From a virus: a stretch of DNA of 21,089 nt. Both the position numbers and the translations under genes were made by a program. Each line of letters opens with the position of its first letter. Position 1 is the first letter of the stretch. Location of the stretch: positions 1 to 21,089 of the IMG/VR virus record IMGVR_UViG_3300042465_002841; one strand, written 5' to 3'. This document shows positions 17,169 to 21,089 of this stretch, in pieces. Below the pieces are notes generated by a model. It searched no databases and was not told where the DNA came from. It saw nothing but the letters and a program-made list of their open reading frames with translations.

Positions 17169-17561
17169 TTACTTCATTTTCTTTTTTAACTCCTCCATTT
17201 CAAATTCCAAATCATCCACTCTCTCAACTTCCTCTTTAGTAGTTTCCAAATCTCTAAGTAATTGTTCTTTCTCAAATGGTGATAGGAATCCTTCTTGTCC
17301 TTCAGTCTTTTTATCAGCTGCTACAATCTTAGTTGCAATAGCCGCTAACTTAACCAAATGGTCATCGTTTCTAATTGAACTATCTATTAGTGAATTGATT
17401 AATGGTCCTAAGTTACCCATATCGCTTGGACTTCTAACCATATTTTTTAAATCATTGATTAAATCGCTGATTCTTGCTTTCTTATGTACTTGGTTGTTGT
17501 ATATATCCTGAAATAACCCATTTAGGGATTTACCTGGAAATAATTCGAAATCGTTTGACAT
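17169..17561 (-). CDS. Small coiled-coil hypothetical protein (130 aa)
   Basis: First gene of the hub block, preceded by a candidate promoter and followed after one base by the hub gene. The N-terminal half holds SLNGLFQDIYNNQVHKKARI and helical segments. The middle (NLGPLINSLIDSSIRNDDHL) is hydrophobic and helical. The last 30 residues (LLRDLETTKEEVERVDDLEF, then EMEELKKKMK) form a clear heptad coiled coil. I know of similar small proteins beside structural genes in T4-like phages, but no function. An assembly factor, scaffold-like role or minor tail component are all possible. No metal-binding, nuclease or DNA-binding motif is visible. Confidence 0.6.
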   Translation of the reverse strand: MSNDFELFPGKSLNGLFQDIYNNQVHKKARISDLINDLKNMVRSPSDMGNLGPLINSLIDSSIRNDDHLVKLAAIATKIVAADKKTEGQEGFLSPFEKEQLLRDLETTKEEVERVDDLEFEMEELKKKMK

Positions 17562-17581
17562 ATTAATATATTTACATTTTG

Positions 17582-17596
17582 TATGTATATAAATAT
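17582..17596 (-). promoter_or_regulatory. Candidate phage promoter, copy 3 (ATATTTATANACATA)
   Basis: The coding strand reads ATATTTATATACATA in the 56-base gap before the 130-aa gene, with the 9-mer core 26 bases from its ATG. It is the same motif as at 12505-12519 and 20257-20271. It opens the hub/peptidase block. No second element at -35 is apparent. Confidence 0.5.
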
Positions 17597-17617
17597 GGTT
17601 CTATTAAAATGTTGAAA

Positions 17618-18433
17618 TTAAACTGGGATTACTTCGATTGTAATCTTTGGTTGATATCCTTCAGGCAATTGTCTATTAATACCTTTGAATTCATCCACCT
17701 TACCTTTAAAGTAGGTTATTTGTAATATACGGTCTGTCAGATTCATTACCGTTTGTGAAGAAGTAGACATTTCTTCAGTGTCTCTTTTCATATTCAATTG
17801 AGGTTTAGTTGGGAAGTATTCCTTTCTCATAGCTTGTGCTATTTCTTTCCAATCTTCTACTTTATCAACTGATTTCTCTGCTGATATCTTTCTCAATTTT
17901 GAGCTTAAGTATTTTTCACCACTTGTGTATCCAGCATCTGTGAACATATGTCCGTGATTTGTACGAACAACAGGTGATTCGGAGTTTTGAAGTTTAACAT
18001 CAGGCTTATGCTTTGATGTAGTTTCAATACTAACCAAATGTTTTGTAGATGATACAAATGTATGACCTTTCAAAGATAATCCACTCTTGCCCTTATATGA
18101 TAGTGCAGCTCTTACTGCATCCATTAAGGTAGGTTGCTTAATGATGTTTCTCATCTTGTCACCATCAGGTCCAGGTTTACCACCCTTCTTTACAATCTTA
18201 TGTTCAGCTTCATCGTGTCCAACTAATAGTGCTGAGTTTACAACACCTATTCCGTTTTCATTTAAACCCTCACTCCAATCAGTTACTAAATCGTGCAGAT
18301 ATGCAACTTCCACACCATCAATGATAGTATGTACTATTTCTAAAGATGGATTATAAGCTCTATCTCTATTCTTAGCTAAGATAAATTTATCGTTAATTTC
18401 TTTAGATACGATAATGCATTCTGAGAGTTTCAT
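17618..18433 (-). CDS. Ntn-hydrolase-like protein (C45/NRDE-related), 271 aa
   Basis: The sequence fits an N-terminal-nucleophile hydrolase of the acyltransferase C45 / TANGO2-NRDE / linear-amide type. Cys6 is followed by a strand (IIV), then FILAKNRDR (Arg23-Asp24). Next come TDWSEGLNENGIGVVNSALL (about 51-70), GHTFVSST (123-130) and VRTNHG (156-161, Asn159), the usual order in this superfamily. The nucleophile must become the N-terminus. Here Cys6 is preceded by MKLSE, and L-S-E is the T4 prohead-protease consensus, so cleavage at E5/C6 by that protease or by autoproteolysis would expose it. Substrate is unknown: an amide, an acyl-amino acid or a cell-wall amide are conceivable. The gene overlaps the upstream one (TAATG). 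In phages this fold is an uncommon find, and I judge the family call likely but not certain. Confidence 0.65.
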   Translation of the reverse strand: MKLSECIIVSKEINDKFILAKNRDRAYNPSLEIVHTIIDGVEVAYLHDLVTDWSEGLNENGIGVVNSALLVGHDEAEHKIVKKGGKPGPDGDKMRNIIKQPTLMDAVRAALSYKGKSGLSLKGHTFVSSTKHLVSIETTSKHKPDVKLQNSESPVVRTNHGHMFTDAGYTSGEKYLSSKLRKISAEKSVDKVEDWKEIAQAMRKEYFPTKPQLNMKRDTEEMSTSSQTVMNLTDRILQITYFKGKVDEFKGINRQLPEGYQPKITIEVIPV

Positions 18434-19320
18434 TAGTTAATATAAGCGTTTAGTTCATATCTATCCTGTCCACCGTGTAAACTCTTAGTATAAGAACCAT
18501 CTGAATTATCTCTTTTGAAAGTTCCCATATTATAAACCTGAATATGTAATAACTTCTTTTGTGGTTTACCACCTTTAGTTAATTCAATTGAGAATCTATT
18601 TGTTTTTCCAGCAGATGGTTTTCTAGGGCCCATTCCTATCTTTCTAAATGAATCCTCATCATCTACTTCATATCCTTTCTTTTCTGCATACTCTTTAGCA
18701 GTATTGATAGCTGCTGAATATGTGAAGTGATATACGGGATAATCCGATTTAGCTTCTTTTATAGATTCAGTAGTTCCTTCAAATAATCTAACAGAAAGAA
18801 TTACATCTTTACCTATATTTAAATTTCTTACTTTATGTCTTTCTAAATCGTAAGATGGATTACCAATTGTATTTGCTTTAGCAACTACACCATTCTTAAT
18901 AAAGTGTGGTTGTAATCCAGAGTAGTTATCATCCCTAAACATAAAAACATTATTAGGTAATTCTTTGGATATTTTAATTATTTTCTTTAAACCTTCTTTA
19001 CCCATAAAGCAACCACCTTCACATTTAGTTCCACCATAGGTTTTACCTTTTTGGAATGATGCTTCGGTTACTATACTTTCTCCAAACATACCTACAAAGT
19101 TACCTTGATATTTGTTACCCGGTCTTCCACTTATTGCTGTTGCGAAGTCCATTCTATCTTTTAACTTTCCTTTAGCTATAAAGTTAAAAAGTTGCTTAGC
19201 ATTCAAATTGAAATCATCTATAAATTTTTGTACTGCAATTCCACGAGTACCAGTAAATCCAGCAATTCCCATTGCTTCTTTACTAGCTGTTTCGTTTAGT
19301 ATATTTTTTAAACTTATCAT
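18433..19320 (-). CDS. Conserved phage protein with N-terminal LNE tag (295 aa)
   Basis: The N-terminus MISLKNILNETAS carries L8-N9-E10, a good match to T4 capsid-targeting and prohead-protease sites. Residues about 28-80 hold KFIDDFNLNAKQLFNFIAKG, then DRMDFATAISGRPGNKYQ, a segment I recall in several proteins of marine T4-like phages. C100-x3-C104 (KCEGGCFMGK) could be a half metal-binding site. The C-terminal ~100 residues (AKEYAEKKGYEVDDEDSF, FSIELTKGGKPQKKLLHIQ, YELNAYIN) are another recurrent phage domain of unknown function. I see no secure enzymatic motif. ADP-ribosyltransferase activity, the role of the T4 head protein Alt, was considered but has no clear R/STS/ExE pattern. Its position next to another LNE-tagged gene and the Ntn-hydrolase suggests a head-packaged protein. 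Confidence 0.6.
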   Translation of the reverse strand: MISLKNILNETASKEAMGIAGFTGTRGIAVQKFIDDFNLNAKQLFNFIAKGKLKDRMDFATAISGRPGNKYQGNFVGMFGESIVTEASFQKGKTYGGTKCEGGCFMGKEGLKKIIKISKELPNNVFMFRDDNYSGLQPHFIKNGVVAKANTIGNPSYDLERHKVRNLNIGKDVILSVRLFEGTTESIKEAKSDYPVYHFTYSAAINTAKEYAEKKGYEVDDEDSFRKIGMGPRKPSAGKTNRFSIELTKGGKPQKKLLHIQVYNMGTFKRDNSDGSYTKSLHGGQDRYELNAYIN

Positions 19321-19321
19321 A

Positions 19322-19594
19322 TTAAAATCCTATTGAAATTAAATCACCATCCGCTTCAACCCAACGAATTTTTAATGCTAATAATTTTTTAAGAGTATCA
19401 GCTCCAAAACGATAACCACTTCCAAAGTTACCATCTGCTGGAATATCTACAACCATTCCGTGAATACCAGAAAAAATTTGAGAATGGTCTGCACCAATTA
19501 CTTTTTGAAATGCCACAACCTGTTTTTGTTGAATAGGTTTTAATTCTTTGAATTTTATTTCAGATGCTTCGTTTAATTGAGTAAGCTTTATCAT
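19322..19594 (-). CDS. Small phage protein with N-terminal LNE tag (90 aa)
   Basis: The N-terminus MIKLTQLNEASEIKFKELKP contains L7-N8-E9 followed by Ala-Ser, close to the tag of the 295-aa protein (ILNETAS). The remainder has a helix (PIQQKQVVAFQKVIG), then HSQIFSGIHGMVVDIPADGN and a GSGYRFGADTLKKLLAL helix, ending in a strand pair (IRWVEADGDLISIGF). I recall similar short proteins in aquatic T4-like phages but know no function. The gene is separated from its neighbours by single bases, so it is in the same operon. If the tag is cleaved, an ~81-residue mature protein would remain in the head. This is inference. Confidence 0.6.
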   Translation of the reverse strand: MIKLTQLNEASEIKFKELKPIQQKQVVAFQKVIGADHSQIFSGIHGMVVDIPADGNFGSGYRFGADTLKKLLALKIRWVEADGDLISIGF

Positions 19595-19595
19595 T

Positions 19596-20243
19596 TTATT
19601 TCTTTAATTTAAGTTTCCAATAAACACCACCTCTTACATATGGAGTGAATCCACCATTTGTACCATCAGTTGTTTGATTAGTAACACCCAAACCTAATTG
19701 GTATATCTTATCTTTCTTAGTATTGATTAAAACACCAGCTCCTACTGAACTTACAAAATCTGCTTTATTGAATCCACCCTCTAAACCATAGAATACTTTA
19801 GTCTTAGGTAATTCTTTTACGATTGTAGTTTCTTTGATAGTTCTTTGCTTAACATTTGCATTAAAAGTTCTACCTAATATTTTGTTTTGTGAGATTGTAT
19901 CAGTTACAGCCACAGTTCCTAATGAATCAGGCAATACTAATACATCCTTATATAATACCTTTGAATAATAATCTTTTAATAAAGCCATAGTATCAATAAC
20001 CGCTGGGATGATTACTTCTTTCTCTACGATTGTTTCATGATAGATATCTTCGCCTTTCTTAGTTACTACTTTAGTCTTAACTATATCAACCGTATCGATT
20101 TCGTGCTTAATTACTTCATAAGCCTTACCAGCTATGAATACTTTCTTACCTGGCATAACTCCACCTGGGTTAAACCACTCCAATAAAACGAATATAATCA
20201 ATGCTGCGATTACTATATTCTTAAAGTTCAACAATTTTTTCAT
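19596..20243 (-). CDS. Membrane-anchored protein with beta-rich C-terminus (215 aa)
   Basis: Residues 10-24 (NIVIAALIIFVLLEW) form one strongly hydrophobic segment after a KK(x)K start, fitting an N-in/C-out membrane anchor or uncleaved signal. Residues about 40-145 are extended, with paired Val/Lys/Thr strands (VDIVKTKVVTKKGEDIYHET, later TIKETTIVKELPKTK). The last ~65 residues (FYGLEGGFNKADFVSSVGAG to PYVRGGVYWKLKLKK) alternate like beta-barrel or beta-sandwich strands. No lipobox, catalytic triad or coiled coil is seen. It begins block (ii), after a candidate promoter. Possible roles are an envelope-spanning protein in lysis (spanin-like) or a cell-surface modification, but the sequence does not settle this. 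It resembles DUF6808-type proteins of Bacteroidetes phages in layout only, so that link is weak. Confidence 0.55.
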   Translation of the reverse strand: MKKLLNFKNIVIAALIIFVLLEWFNPGGVMPGKKVFIAGKAYEVIKHEIDTVDIVKTKVVTKKGEDIYHETIVEKEVIIPAVIDTMALLKDYYSKVLYKDVLVLPDSLGTVAVTDTISQNKILGRTFNANVKQRTIKETTIVKELPKTKVFYGLEGGFNKADFVSSVGAGVLINTKKDKIYQLGLGVTNQTTDGTNGGFTPYVRGGVYWKLKLKK

Positions 20244-20256
20244 AATGTATTTGATT

Positions 20257-20271
20257 TATGTGTATAAATAT
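20257..20271 (-). promoter_or_regulatory. Candidate phage promoter, copy 4 (ATATTTATANACATA)
   Basis: The coding strand reads ATATTTATACACATA in the 37-base gap before the 215-aa gene, the 9-mer core ending 19 bases before the ATG. It differs from the other two extended copies only at the variable base after the core. It opens block (ii). The promoter role is inferred from recurrence and position. Confidence 0.5.
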
Positions 20272-20280
20272 TGATTTATT

Positions 20281-21089
20281 CTAAAATATCATTTTTGACC
20301 CGATTTGGATATTATTTAATAAAGAAAAACTATCCCCAAAGGACATTGCTGCTTTATAAGATGCTGAAAATCCAAATCTTTTACTTATTTTGTAATCATA
20401 TCCCAATCCTACCATTGCGCCCGGTATTCTACTTACAGTACTTCCACCAGTCACAGTATTCCAAGCTAATGGAGATTGCATTACAAATACTTGCGGAGTT
20501 AGGGTAACCTTTCTACTATAAGGAAATGGTTTCATCCAAAATCCTACTGCAGATGAACTTAAACTAACATCATATCCTCCAGTAACTGCGTTTTGCATCA
20601 TTAAAGTAATTATACCAACATTGTATCCAAATGTTCCGTATTTAGGGTGAGGTTTAATCCAAGTGTATCCGTTAAGATTCATTATAGTTCCTTTAAGATA
20701 TGCAAATGTAGTTCCGTATGAATGTATTGCGTTCAATTGTCCGTTCTCAAAATCCATCTTTGTAATACCACCACTTAAAGCAAATTGATTTAGGGTACTC
20801 CATATAAGTGCGGTAGCTGAATATGATTTATCTCCCATCAATGAAGATTTAGATACACCCACACTCATCATTACAGCATACTTACCTTCCGCATCTTCCG
20901 TACCAGCCAAATCAGATGCCATCATCATTGGATTTGCTACTGTTTTCTTTTTTTCCTCTTTTTTCTTTTCTTCCTTCTTCTCCTCTTTCTTTTCTTCTTT
21001 AGATTCTTCCTTCTTCTCCTCTTTTTTCTCCTCTGACTTTGATTCTTCTTTCTTTTCTTCTTTGCTTTCCGATTTAGTTTCTTCTTTCT
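20281..21089 (-). CDS. 5'-truncated outer-membrane-barrel-like protein with K/E/S-rich linker
   Basis: The frame is open to the right edge. An internal Met at 20928 is not the start, because the upstream codons continue without a stop through KEEKKEEKKEE-type sequence and TVANP before that methionine. The remaining ~215 residues alternate short hydrophobic or aromatic strands and polar turns (KYAVMMSVGVSKSSL, VTLTPQVFVMQSP, GAMVGLGYDYKISKRFGFSA) and end KMIF with a C-terminal phenylalanine, as outer-membrane beta-barrels do. A signal peptide would lie to the right of the window. It may be a phage-encoded envelope protein or a gene taken from the host. It is separated from the phage genes by only 37 bases and follows their strand, so it is part of this genome region. 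The function is unknown. Confidence 0.6.
   Translation of the reverse strand, partial: KEETKSESKEEKKEESKSEEKKEEKKEESKEEKKEEKKEEKKKEEKKKTVANPMMMASDLAGTEDAEGKYAVMMSVGVSKSSLMGDKSYSATALIWSTLNQFALSGGITKMDFENGQLNAIHSYGTTFAYLKGTIMNLNGYTWIKPHPKYGTFGYNVGIITLMMQNAVTGGYDVSLSSSAVGFWMKPFPYSRKVTLTPQVFVMQSPLAWNTVTGGSTVSRIPGAMVGLGYDYKISKRFGFSASYKAAMSFGDSFSLLNNIQIGSKMIF
20941..21087. repeat. Low-complexity K/E/S-rich coding tract
   Basis: About 49 codons made almost only of Lys, Glu and Ser, in degenerate KKEE and ESKSEEK units. The + strand shows it as a C/T-only run. It is coding and highly charged, probably a flexible periplasmic or disordered linker of the barrel-like protein. It continues past the right edge. 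Confidence 0.8.

Noticed and set aside
18433-19320. ADP-ribosyltransferase (T4 Alt-like) assignment for the 295-aa tagged protein
   Set aside because: A tagged head protein next to an enzyme made this attractive, but I could not find a convincing R ... S-T-S ... E-x-E arrangement.
20281-20928. A complete 215-aa gene starting at 20928
   Set aside because: The reading frame continues upstream without a stop to the window edge through a charged stretch, so the methionine is internal and the gene is truncated.

Overview
The window is a late structural (tail and baseplate) module of a contractile-tailed, T4-like double-stranded DNA phage. It is AT-rich, and every convincing gene lies on the minus strand, so transcription runs from right (21089) to left (1). 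The anchors for this reading are a gp25-family baseplate protein (11564-11992), a gp6/baseplate-J protein (9517-11553), a gp5-like hub or spike protein (15926-17167), and a 1755-residue tail/baseplate protein with Ig-like, PEGA-like and LamG-like segments (844-6111). The host is probably a Bacteroidetes-type bacterium. I see no Shine-Dalgarno sequence in front of the starts I inspected, only A/T-rich leaders, and the right edge carries an outer-membrane-barrel-like protein. The host assignment is inference.

Layout in the direction of transcription: (i) 21089-20281, a 5'-truncated beta-barrel-like protein with a long K/E/S-rich stretch. (ii) 20243-17618, four packed genes: a membrane-anchored protein, two proteins with short N-terminal tags resembling T4 prohead-protease/capsid-targeting sites, and an Ntn-hydrolase-like protein. 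(iii) 17561-12564, a small coiled-coil protein, the gp5-like hub, an Ala-rich protein built of 11-residue repeats, and two tandem paralogues that both end in an M15 (VanY-like) peptidase domain. (iv) 12492-844, a small helical protein, gp25, gp6, a DNRLRE-like baseplate protein, a coiled-coil protein, a baseplate/neck-type protein and the giant tail protein. (v) 789-1, a conserved virion protein and the start of one more gene cut by the left edge.

Genes inside each block overlap or are separated by 0-20 bases. The only wider gaps (790-843, 12493-12563, 17562-17617, 20244-20280) fall between the blocks. Each contains the same 9-mer, TATAAATAT on the + strand, 18-26 bases upstream of the next start codon. 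I interpret these as phage late promoters that divide the module into co-transcribed blocks. There is no gene-free stretch over 300 bases, and I saw no tRNA, rRNA, CRISPR array, insertion sequence or integrase.

The most interesting part is block (ii). Three consecutive proteins carry L-x-E within their first ten residues, the T4 gp21-type cleavage consensus. In the Ntn-hydrolase-like protein this site ends directly before the only plausible nucleophile, Cys6. This suggests enzymes packaged in the head and activated or trimmed by the prohead protease. That is a testable hypothesis, not something shown here.
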